A stretch of DNA of 36,427 nucleotides, from positions 1-36,427 of the forward strand of contig CANRQH010000002.1 in NCBI GenBank assembly GCA_947632745.1, written 5' to 3'. Origin of the DNA: an uncultured Clostridia bacterium. GTDB lineage: Bacteria; Bacillota; Clostridia; TANB77; CAG-508. The notes below the pieces were generated by a model that saw nothing but the letters and a program-made list of their open reading frames with translations, was not told the DNA's origin and did no database searches. The first letter of the stretch is position 1, and each line of letters opens with the position of its first letter. Made by a program: the position numbers and the translations under genes. Of this stretch, positions 26,731 to 34,241 are shown piece by piece.

Positions 26731-27418
26731 ATGAACAAAATGTCTTTTAAAGATAGTATTATAAGTATAAAAATATTTTAAAAGAAATTTCTGCATATTC
26801 ATCAAGACGTGGTTTCAACAAAATTAGATTCGAAGTGTGCGGAGAAGGAAATCCAGATTTATACAAACATAGGATTGAAATGTTAGAGTATGCAAATCAA
26901 GAATGTAACATGGGACTTGTTTATGTAAGCACAGGAAGCAAAATTACTGATGAATTGTTGGAATGTCTGATAAACAATGTTTCTTTCATTAGAATTAGTT
27001 TTCCAGGTCTTGGAGCAAATGCTTAAGAGAAGTTGCTTATTCATATGGAATTAAAGATTTTCAACTTCCAAGCAATTTGAATACAATTTATAAAAATAGA
27101 ACATTAGTCGAAAAAGACAAGCCTACTTGGTGTTGGAGTTCACTCATTTCTCCGCCTTTATATGGAACAAATCTAATGTGCTGTGTACTTTGGGATAAGA
27201 TTACAAATCTCAATTACCATTATGGTATTATGGAAGGAGAAGAAAATGAACTTGAAAATCTTATGCATGGAGAAAACTCTAAATTCATTATGAAAAACTG
27301 TCCCAATAACTGCACTGAATGTCCTTCACTAAGAGACAATGGGTTTATGGAAAGTTTGTGGCGCATATTGAAATTTCAAGAAAATCTTGATAATGTAAAG
27401 TTTATTACTCATTATTAA
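26731..27418 (+). pseudogene. Truncated, frame-broken radical-SAM protein
   Basis: A strong AGGAGGT site precedes ATG 26731. The frame breaks twice, each time just before an in-frame TAA (ATA TTT TAA and AAT GCT TAA). Both breaks need a -1 step, or one missing T, to continue. The joined product reads RFEVCGEGNPDLYKHRIEML, LVYVSTGSKITDELLECL, IRISFPG, then LREVAYSYGIKDF and CPNNCTECPSLRDN. This looks like the second half of a radical-SAM barrel with a C-terminal Cys-rich SPASM-like part. The N-terminal CxxxCxxC that binds the catalytic cluster is absent. These breaks do not involve CGG, so I read the gene as decaying. Confidence 0.65.
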
Positions 27419-27440
27419 TTATTTCAATATGTACAAAATA

Positions 27441-27470
27441 GAGTATGTCCTTTCTGGACATACTCTTATT
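27441..27470. terminator. Bidirectional terminator
   Basis: Stem GAGTATGTCC (27441-27450) / GGACATACTC (27456-27465), followed by TTATTTAT on the plus strand and TATTTTGT on the minus strand, between convergent transcription units. Confidence 0.8.
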
Positions 27471-27480
27471 TATAATAGAT

Positions 27481-27960
27481 TTATTTAAAATTCTCTTTTA
27501 TTTTTTGAATACTTTCTAACATTTCTTTTTTATATTCATCATTTATATTAAGCTCATTTTTCGCATAAATTCCCATTTGACCAAAATTTGCATGAAACTT
27601 ATAAGTCCACTCATGTCTTGGAATAAAACTTATATGCAAGTTTCCAGAACTTGACTCATCTTGATATATCATAACTTTCTCAAAACCGGATTTATGCATT
27701 GATTCTAATAATCTATTTGACAAATCTGTTAATCTATTTCTTTCTTCTTTTGTCAAATCTGTTAATGTAAAAGCCTCTTTTGATATTCCCAATACCATAT
27801 ATCCCTTTATAGGTATTTCTGGATCTGCAGATATATTAAATAAGTCATCTTCATAAATGTACTCTCCTGGAAAATTTGTTATTTCATGTTTTGCAATAGC
27901 TGAACTTAATTTTCCTTCAAATTCCATAGTTTGACCTAACCAATTAATTATTTTTTTCAT
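27481..27960 (-). CDS. HIT-like protein, last gene of the NADAR/PRTase cluster
   Basis: A 159-aa protein resembling the histidine-triad fold: beta strands around GYMVLGISK, a helix with LTKEERNRLTDLSNRLLESM, then the active-site-like strand NLHISFIPRHEWTYKF. HIT proteins cleave nucleotide phosphoesters and phosphoramidates, typically with HxHxH; here the triad is reduced to HIS plus a later His, so activity is uncertain. ATG 27960-27958 overlaps the NADAR stop as ATGA, a sign of translational coupling. Its N-terminal part (AIAKHEITNFPGEYIYEDDL) is closely related to the C-terminal domain of the WG-repeat gene at 31141 (AIGNHTITNLPGGYLYEDDF). Confidence 0.65.
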   Translation of the reverse strand: MKKIINWLGQTMEFEGKLSSAIAKHEITNFPGEYIYEDDLFNISADPEIPIKGYMVLGISKEAFTLTDLTKEERNRLTDLSNRLLESMHKSGFEKVMIYQDESSSGNLHISFIPRHEWTYKFHANFGQMGIYAKNELNINDEYKKEMLESIQKIKENFK

Positions 27961-28593
27961 ATGTTTATTCCTCCATTTTCTTTTTGTTGTATAAAATCCT
28001 TTAAGCAATTTAATTCAAATTCAAACTCGTATCTAGTAAATGTAGTATCTTTTTTTTCATTTTCCCCTATAGAATGTATAATTGGCTTATCACAATTACG
28101 TAATACTGCTCTATAAATAGGATTTTGTACTGCTGAAATATATAATTCATCAACTAATAAATCATATTCTAGGCTATCTCTTTTTATTGCTTTTCCTTGC
28201 CAGTATATTATTCCTGTTTTTTTCCAATTATAATTGCTAGCCGCTTTTATATGTACTGCTTGTGTACCATAATACGTAAATATATAATTTTGTATTTTCT
28301 TATCTTTAAACTTTATTCCCTGAAAGAAATTTTCAATACTAGCTAACTTTTTTCCTTTAAATTTAAAATTATACGGATATAAATTAGAAAGCATTTGTGG
28401 AAAATCTCCTCTATTTCTATATCCAACATCAATCCATTTTTCAGTTTCACTAATTTTATTTCCGCTCTATATCTTTTAATAAAATATCGTCACAATATAC
28501 ACATTCATCTTTTACAATTAATTCTTTTTGTATAAATTTATAAGCTTTCTTATATTCTAAAAATTCTTTTAACTCATTTTTTACCTTACTCAT
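27957..28593 (-). CDS. NADAR (YbiA/DUF1768) family protein with CxxC N-terminus (CGG +1 shift)
   Basis: A 211-aa protein. The start ATG 28593-28591 overlaps the end of the PRTase gene. The zero frame stops after DIERK. Dropping the C of CGG gives GNKISETEKWIDVGYRNRGD, joined in frame to MLSNLYPYNFKFKGKKLASI, ENFFQGIKF, and later WQGKAIKRDSLEYDLL and AVQNPIYRAVLRNCDKPIIH. The last segments are the NADAR pattern (LSNxYPxPFxxxGxxxxSxExxFQxxKF; QNPxxxxxLxxxxDxxIxE). NADAR enzymes are N-glycosidases of ADP-ribose and related ribosyl metabolites. The CVYCDD motif at about residues 31-36 is an added metal-binding-like element. It is coupled to its neighbours by overlaps on both sides. Confidence 0.75.
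28462..28464 (-). other. CGG +1 recoding site, NADAR gene
   Basis: Reads GAG CGG A. The zero frame stops one codon later (AAA TAA). Dropping the C gives GGA AAT AAA ATT, that is GNKI, and runs into the NADAR domain. It lies in an accessory gene, so the pattern is not limited to core genes. Confidence 0.82.
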
Positions 28594-31081
28594 CTCTACT
28601 CCTATCTTGAGATTTAGCATCTCTAGTAATTTCTTCTATTTGTTCTTTTAATTTTCTACATAAAAAAGCAGAACTTTTTTTAATATTTCCTCTATCCATA
28701 TCATATAAGTCAACATCTGCACATTGAGAATATTTCTCTGCCAATTTCATCAAAACAAATATATCTGGAACATCACCTTGTCTAAATCCCTCTTGTCTCA
28801 TAACTTTTAAATAGGCCTCTCCACCTTCTTCTTTCAATGCTTTAATAGAATCTCTCATTATCCAATAACCTGGGTCATCTAATATTGTTAAAAAGTCAAC
28901 TTCTTTAATATCAAAGGTAGGATGGTTCAGTTCTCCATGTTTAACTTGATTATAAAAATTCCAATTATATTTAATTGCTCCAAATTTGCAGTTTTTCCCT
29001 CTTTCCTTTAATTTTCTTCTTATAGTGTTCATTGTATTACATGAACCTACATTATCATCAATTAATAAAAGTTCATTTGATGTTGTATTCCATATATCAT
29101 TACTAAATAATTCATCAAATTCTTTTTGTTCGGAAATACTTCTCAATTTTTCATCTTTTGAATATAGACTAAACAATATATTTGTATAATTAAAACCATA
29201 CATACTTTTTAACATTGGCCCTACAAAAATAGAACCTAATCCTGGAGTTATTATGTGTTTAGAATTTTTAAACTTTAAATTTGAACAGAACAAATATAAA
29301 ATTTGTTTATTATCCATTTCAATATGTCTCTCTAAAACTTTATCTTTTCCCTCAGGCAAATCATATACAGGCTTTAATAATGGTTTATTTTGAAAAAATC
29401 TTACTATATTTTCACAATCCTCTTCAAAACATTTTCTTGCTTCTAAAGCATTATTTTTCTGATTTTCTATCTTTTTCTTTAACTCTTCAAAATAAACTTT
29501 TGCTGAACTATTAGATAGATATTCTAATATTACAAAATTTCTTTTAGAACAGTCTTCTGTCAAAATATCTCTCAATTTTTGCCTTTGACTAACGAGCTCT
29601 GAATAAGTTTTTGCTTCATAATACGATGCATTTCTTGACAAATAACTTCCATTTTTTAATGGTTCTACTAAATCTTCTATTCCAGAAATATTATCCAATT
29701 CAATCAAACCATTGGAATCAAATTCATATAAATTTGCTCTTTCATTTTTAATTAAAATAGGCCCTGTTTTATAAGAAATGTTTCTTCCCTCATCTTCATA
29801 AAATACAACATATTTAAGATTTCTTTCATAATTTTTAACTACCAAATTACCATTTTCTATTTTATATGAAATATACTTTTTTCCAAATCTAGTCAATATT
29901 ACATCTTCTCGAATACAAATATTATTATTCTTTATATCTTCTAGAGTTTTTCCACTATTTAATAAAGCTGTTTCAAATTTATTAAATAATCTTAAAAATT
30001 CATTGTTATGTACTATATTTCTATCTGCACCATTAGTCTTCAAATATTTTAATAATTGCACTGGATATTCTGGCTTAATAAAAATATTATTTTTTTCTAA
30101 AATTTCTTTCCATTCCTTATCATCACAAATTAATGTATCTTGATTTAATGAAAATATATAGTTCTTTCCATTGAATTTTATAACTATTCCCCTTTTTCTA
30201 GATTCTGTACTCGCAAGAATATTTGCTAATTTTGCACTTTGTAAGTCATCTTCATCAACAAAAAAACTATAAGCATGTATTCGGCTTTGTTCTTCTTCTG
30301 AAAATAGTATTTTTAATACTATATTGGAAAACATTACTAAATCCACAAAACCATTTAGATATCTTCTATTATTCAAATATTTACTTATATAAATTAATTT
30401 TAAATCTATTTTTTCATCATTTGAAAGTTGCCTACCATTATACTCACTTCCTAATAAATCTATTGCGATATGTTTATTTTCTTGTAAAAATTTCTCAATA
30501 TGTTCAAAATTTTCTCTCAATTTTTTCAAAGACTCATTTAAATAAGCGGTACCATTTTTATATCCAATTTTATTATCTATTTGTTCTAATTCATCATCTG
30601 TGAGAAAACTAATATTATCTAAAATTTTTTTGTATGAACTTTCATAATATACTTTTGATGCAAAATTATTTGTTTTTAAACCTACTTGCATTTCAATTAA
30701 ATCTGATAGTGGATCAATAATATACCTATTTCCTATTTTGGTTTTTATCATTAAATCAACATGTCTAAATCTATCATTAAAAACAGATATTACTTCAGAA
30801 TCTATTCCATATAGACCTTTAAGCAATTCCTTAATTACCTCACAATAACTTTTGCAAACAATTGAAAAATCTTTTACATCATTTAAATCTATTTTTTTAT
30901 TATATATGGTATCTCTGGCAGTAATATTTTCTTTATTTAGAAAGAAAGTATAATCACGATAAAAAATTTTTGAAGTTTCTTTCATAACATATCTAATTAA
31001 AGCTAGCTCATGCATATCACCATTAAACTCTTTTATTTTATCTATATGTATATTTTCTTTAAAATAATCATACAAATTCAT
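28586..31081 (-). CDS. Transglutaminase-like / phosphoribosyltransferase multidomain protein
   Basis: An 831-aa soluble protein. Residues of about 70-150 look like a transglutaminase-fold domain with the catalytic order Cys (SIVCKSYCEVIKELL), His (FRHVDLMI) and Asp (RYIIDPLSDL). A long middle region is unrecognised. Near residues 650-720 a type I phosphoribosyltransferase-like segment carries ELLLIDDNVGSCNTMNTIRR, matching the PRPP loop (hydrophobic, DD, xxG/T, xxT). Fusion of a peptidase-like and a ribosyl-transfer domain beside NADAR and HIT genes suggests a nucleoside-like metabolite pathway, as proposed for PRTases in tellurite/Ter-type clusters; function here is inference. AAGGA lies about nine bases before ATG 31081. 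Confidence 0.65.
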   Translation of the reverse strand: MNLYDYFKENIHIDKIKEFNGDMHELALIRYVMKETSKIFYRDYTFFLNKENITARDTIYNKKIDLNDVKDFSIVCKSYCEVIKELLKGLYGIDSEVISVFNDRFRHVDLMIKTKIGNRYIIDPLSDLIEMQVGLKTNNFASKVYYESSYKKILDNISFLTDDELEQIDNKIGYKNGTAYLNESLKKLRENFEHIEKFLQENKHIAIDLLGSEYNGRQLSNDEKIDLKLIYISKYLNNRRYLNGFVDLVMFSNIVLKILFSEEEQSRIHAYSFFVDEDDLQSAKLANILASTESRKRGIVIKFNGKNYIFSLNQDTLICDDKEWKEILEKNNIFIKPEYPVQLLKYLKTNGADRNIVHNNEFLRLFNKFETALLNSGKTLEDIKNNNICIREDVILTRFGKKYISYKIENGNLVVKNYERNLKYVVFYEDEGRNISYKTGPILIKNERANLYEFDSNGLIELDNISGIEDLVEPLKNGSYLSRNASYYEAKTYSELVSQRQKLRDILTEDCSKRNFVILEYLSNSSAKVYFEELKKKIENQKNNALEARKCFEEDCENIVRFFQNKPLLKPVYDLPEGKDKVLERHIEMDNKQILYLFCSNLKFKNSKHIITPGLGSIFVGPMLKSMYGFNYTNILFSLYSKDEKLRSISEQKEFDELFSNDIWNTTSNELLLIDDNVGSCNTMNTIRRKLKERGKNCKFGAIKYNWNFYNQVKHGELNHPTFDIKEVDFLTILDDPGYWIMRDSIKALKEEGGEAYLKVMRQEGFRQGDVPDIFVLMKLAEKYSQCADVDLYDMDRGNIKKSSAFLCRKLKEQIEEITRDAKSQDRSRDE

Positions 31082-31105
31082 AATAAAAATCCTTTTTTAT
31101 ATTTT

Positions 31106-31134
31106 ATGGGGAGAATAAATACCATCCTCCCCAT
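31106..31134. other. Hairpin between WG/HIT and PRTase genes
   Basis: Stem ATGGGGAG (31106-31113) / CTCCCCAT (31127-31134). On the minus (coding) strand it is followed by A-rich, not T-rich, sequence, so it is a poor terminator for these genes. It may act in processing or stability between the two genes. Confidence 0.55.
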
Positions 31135-31140
31135 TTTTAG

Positions 31141-31887
31141 CTAATTAGTCCTCAAAAAAACTTTTATTTGTTCTGCGAACAAAAGAATCTCTTTCTTCTG
31201 CTCATCACTCATGTTTTTCTTTGCATACATTGTAATCTGTTTAAGGTTTTTTCCACGACCAAACTGAAACATCCAGTCATCTGAAAGAATAACCCATCTT
31301 CTGTAATGCTCAGAGAAACCATCTTCAAATAAAAGAATATTTTTTGCTCCATAATGCTCTAGAGCAAGCTTTACTTTGTTAGTAATATCTTCTATTTGAA
31401 TTCTTTCTTCTCTTGTGAGTTGAGTTGTTGTAGACACATGTTTTTTGATTCCTATAACAATAAATCCACGAATTGGAACTTCCGGATCTATTGTTACATT
31501 AATAAAGTCATCTTCATACAAATATCCACCCGGCAAATTTGTAATTGTATGATTTCCGATTGCACAACTCTTACAGCCCTCAAAAACCATTTCTTCATTC
31601 ATGAAATTTGTAACAGCGACCTCCTCGCCATTCATATTCAAATAACATTTTTTGCCTTCTTTTTCAACTACTCCCAATTTACTCTGAAAATCTCCTACAG
31701 CATCATATCTAATTTCACAGATTTCAGCTCCATCTTCATTAATGTATCCCCACTTATCATTTACTCTGACTGCAGCAATTCCTTCCGAAAAGCTCCGTAC
31801 TTCATCATAAATAAATTCACAAATTGGTTCATCATTTACATTTACAAATCCCCATTTACCAAGTTTTTCTTTCATAGTGTACGACAT
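31141..31887 (-). CDS. WG-repeat protein with C-terminal HIT-like domain
   Basis: A 248-aa protein. Residues 1-95 hold about three WG repeats (GKWGFVNVNDEPICEFIYDE, DKWGYINEDGAEICEIRYDA, then KKCYLNMNGEE). The remainder (AIGNHTITNLPGGYLYEDDF, VPIRGFIVIGIKKH, LTREERIQIEDI, YAKKNMSDEQKKEILLFAEQ) is a paralogue of the HIT-like protein at 27481. The position equivalent to HISF reads RRWVIL, so the catalytic His is missing and the domain may only bind. One in-frame CGG (31797-31795, DEVRSFSEG) must be Arg here. Codon use is richer in G and C than in neighbours, pointing to acquisition. It has a strong AGGAGGT site and its own promoter. Confidence 0.7.
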   Translation of the reverse strand: MSYTMKEKLGKWGFVNVNDEPICEFIYDEVRSFSEGIAAVRVNDKWGYINEDGAEICEIRYDAVGDFQSKLGVVEKEGKKCYLNMNGEEVAVTNFMNEEMVFEGCKSCAIGNHTITNLPGGYLYEDDFINVTIDPEVPIRGFIVIGIKKHVSTTTQLTREERIQIEDITNKVKLALEHYGAKNILLFEDGFSEHYRRWVILSDDWMFQFGRGKNLKQITMYAKKNMSDEQKKEILLFAEQIKVFLRTN

Positions 31888-31965
31888 AAAATTGACCTCC
31901 TTAGGTAATATATTTAAATTAAAGACAGAAGCTAATTAGCTAGATATAGTAAAAACTACCAGCTT

Positions 31966-31994
31966 ATTATATCACTTCTATAATCTTATGTCAA
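31966..31994 (-). promoter_or_regulatory. Consensus sigma-A promoter of the WG/HIT - PRTase - NADAR cluster
   Basis: On the minus strand, TTGACA (31994-31989), 17-bp spacer, TATAAT (31971-31966): a perfect consensus. It overlaps the 3' end of the alpha/beta hydrolase gene. A palindrome AGCTAATTAGCT (31930-31941) lies in the leader. Confidence 0.85.
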
Positions 31995-32756
31995 CTTTTC
32001 GATTTTTAATCTTTTAAGCATCATTCCTATACTTTGCAAAATTTCTTGTGGTTCCATATGATGTTTAACATTTTTCATTTCTATAAGCTCGATTTCTTGT
32101 TTATTTTGCATAAATCTATAAGTATCTTCAATTGGCGCAGTATCATCTTGTTCACCTTGAAGTATTAAAATTTTTCTTTTTTCCTTGTAATCATTATATA
32201 AATTATGCTTCACTAAATCTTCATAAAAGGAATATGGAATTTCTATTTTTCCGCCATATCCAGCTTTAGCCTTTCCACATTTTTTGTATTGTTCAAAAGA
32301 ATCCTTTAACAATGATTTAACCAAAATGTCTGCCATATTAATGGCAGGTGATCTTAGTACTATATTATCATAATATGAAATATCACCTATAAGTTTATTT
32401 AACAAAATATATGCTCCAAAGCTAATAGCATAGAAAGATATCTTAATATCACTTCCAAATTTCTTTTTCACATATTCAATAACAGAATTAATATATGAAA
32501 CACATATATCTACTTTTAACTTGTCTGTTCCTTGCACACTATCCATATGCCCTGGAAAATCAAATGAAATAGAGAAAATTCCAAATTTTAAAAGCATATT
32601 TGCTACTAATTTTACAGAATTGCTTTCTTTTCCACTACAAAAACCATGACAAAATATAAAAAATTTATCACTTTTTTTACTTGAATCTTCATAAAATATT
32701 TTTGCTTTTATATTATAATTTTCTTTTTTATTATATATATTTATATTCTTTTCCAT
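31986..32756 (-). CDS. Alpha/beta hydrolase
   Basis: A 256-aa single-domain alpha/beta hydrolase. Features: oxyanion HGF (FFIFCHGFCSGKES, about residues 32-45), FDFPGHMDS, nucleophile elbow FYAISFGAY (A-x-S-x-G instead of the common G-x-S-x-G), Asp in LQGEQDDTAP, and His in VKHHM. The layout is close to small acylglycerol lipase or feruloyl-esterase-like proteins; substrate unknown. ATG 32756-32754 follows GAAGG at five bases; an in-frame ATG at 32789 is possible. The cluster promoter for the downstream genes is embedded in its 3' end. Confidence 0.85.
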   Translation of the reverse strand: MEKNINIYNKKENYNIKAKIFYEDSSKKSDKFFIFCHGFCSGKESNSVKLVANMLLKFGIFSISFDFPGHMDSVQGTDKLKVDICVSYINSVIEYVKKKFGSDIKISFYAISFGAYILLNKLIGDISYYDNIVLRSPAINMADILVKSLLKDSFEQYKKCGKAKAGYGGKIEIPYSFYEDLVKHNLYNDYKEKRKILILQGEQDDTAPIEDTYRFMQNKQEIELIEMKNVKHHMEPQEILQSIGMMLKRLKIEKLT

Positions 32757-32823
32757 TTGAACCTTCTTATCTTTAATCCTTTTACTCATGTTTCTACTGC
32801 TATTTATATTTTTAAAATCTTCT

Positions 32824-34192
32824 TTATAACTTATCTACTATATCGCATGCCAAACCAATATAATTTTCAGGTGTTAAATTCAATAGCATTTTTTTATCAT
32901 CTTCATTTATTTTTAAAGTTTTTATAAAATCTCTCATTTCTTCAATTGTTACATTTTTTCCTCTTGTTAATGTTTTTAAAGTCTCATATGCATTTTCATA
33001 TTTATTTTTTCTAAGTATTGTTTGTACAGCTTCTGCTAAAACTTCTGGTGTATTTTTTAGCTCATTTAACAATTTTTCTTCATTTACATCTACTTTGTTA
33101 ATTCCTTTTACAGCTTGTCTTATTGCAATAACTGCATATGCAAAAGCTGTTCCTATGTTTCTTAAAAGTGAAGAATCGCTTAAATCTCTTTGCATTCTTG
33201 ATACTTGCAAATTATTTGTAAAAACATCTATTACACCATTTGACATTTTACAATTTGCCATAGAATTTTCTACATTTATTGGGTTTATTTTATGTGGCAT
33301 AACTGAAGAACCTATTTCTCCAACTACATTATTTTGTTTAAAATAATCTCTACTTATATATATCCACATATCACTATCTAAATCTAGCATAATGTTGTTA
33401 AAAAGCTTCATCTCTGAAAATATTATACATATGTTGTCATGTGGCTCTATTTGTGTTGTAAACATATTGTATTCTAGCCCAAAACCTTCGACAAATTCTT
33501 TTGCAATTTGTATCCAATCTATATCTGGATATGCAATAATATGTGCATTAAAGTTTCCAACTGTTCCATTAAATTTTCCTGTTAGTTTTTCTTGCTTTAT
33601 TTTGTTTAATATTTTACCGAAGTCTATATTGAAATATTGCAAATTCTTTTCCAACTGTTGTTGGTGTTGCGTTTTGCCCATGTGTATGCGAAAGCATTGG
33701 AATTGTTGCATATTTTTTAGCTTTTTCTTTTAAGGCATCAAGTAATTTATTAGCATTTGGAATATATACATCTTCTATTAATCCTTTTATCATTATTCCA
33801 TACGCAATATTATTTATATCTTCTGATGTACATGCAAAATGTATTAAATAATTAAATTTTTCAATACCATTTTCTTTAAATTTTTCGTTTAAATAATATT
33901 CAACTGCTTTTACATCATGTTTGGTTGTTTTTTCTATTACTTTTATTTTCTTTGCTTCTTCTATGTCAAATTCTTCTAATATTTTGTCTAATATTTTTAA
34001 TTCTTTTTCAGTTATTTCAATTCCAATTTCTTTTATTGTAAATAATTTTTTTAGCCATTTAATTTCAACAATAATTCTATTTTTTATTAAATAATATTCA
34101 CTAAAGTAATTTCTTATTTCTTCAGTTAGTCCAACATATCTACCATCTATTGGTGAAATATTTAACATATAATTTTCCATATCTTTCTTCAT
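32824..34192 (-). CDS. purB: Adenylosuccinate lyase (CGG +1 shift)
   Basis: Catalyses two steps of purine synthesis: fumarate release from SAICAR and from adenylosuccinate. The 455-aa reconstruction starts ISPIDGRYVGL and includes FACTSEDINN, MLSHTHGQNATPTTVGKEFA, and the signature GSSVMPHKINPINVENSMAN with the catalytic Ser loop. The zero frame ends FQYRLR-stop because CGG is followed directly by TAA. Dropping the C gives RLGKILNKIKQEKLTGKFNG, in line with the family's K..R.....I......GK.NGAVG. The gene directly follows purA and probably forms an operon with it. The purC product, needed one step before, sits in an apparently foreign cassette. Confidence 0.93.
33617..33619 (-). other. CGG +1 recoding site, purB
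   Basis: Reads CTT CGG TAA, with an immediate zero-frame stop. Dropping the C gives GGT AAA ATA TTA, that is GKIL after YRL. Confidence 0.88.
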
Positions 34193-34241
34193 TCCCTATT
34201 TTAATATTTTTTTGTTCAACAAGTATTTGCTTTAAATAATT

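Noticed and set aside
31106..31134. Intrinsic terminator between WG/HIT and PRTase genes
   Set aside because: The stem is strong, but on the coding strand it is followed by A-rich sequence, so it is listed only as a hairpin.
1390..33619. Ordinary pseudogenes or homopolymer sequencing errors as the cause of the twelve breaks
   Set aside because: The breaks hit essential genes (relA, purB), all are +1, none lies in a homopolymer run, and all create the same codon at a glycine. Raw reads would still be worth checking.
1390..33619. Reassignment of CGG to another amino acid (for example Trp or Gln)
   Set aside because: Reassignment would not change the reading frame. Here the downstream protein is in the +1 frame.
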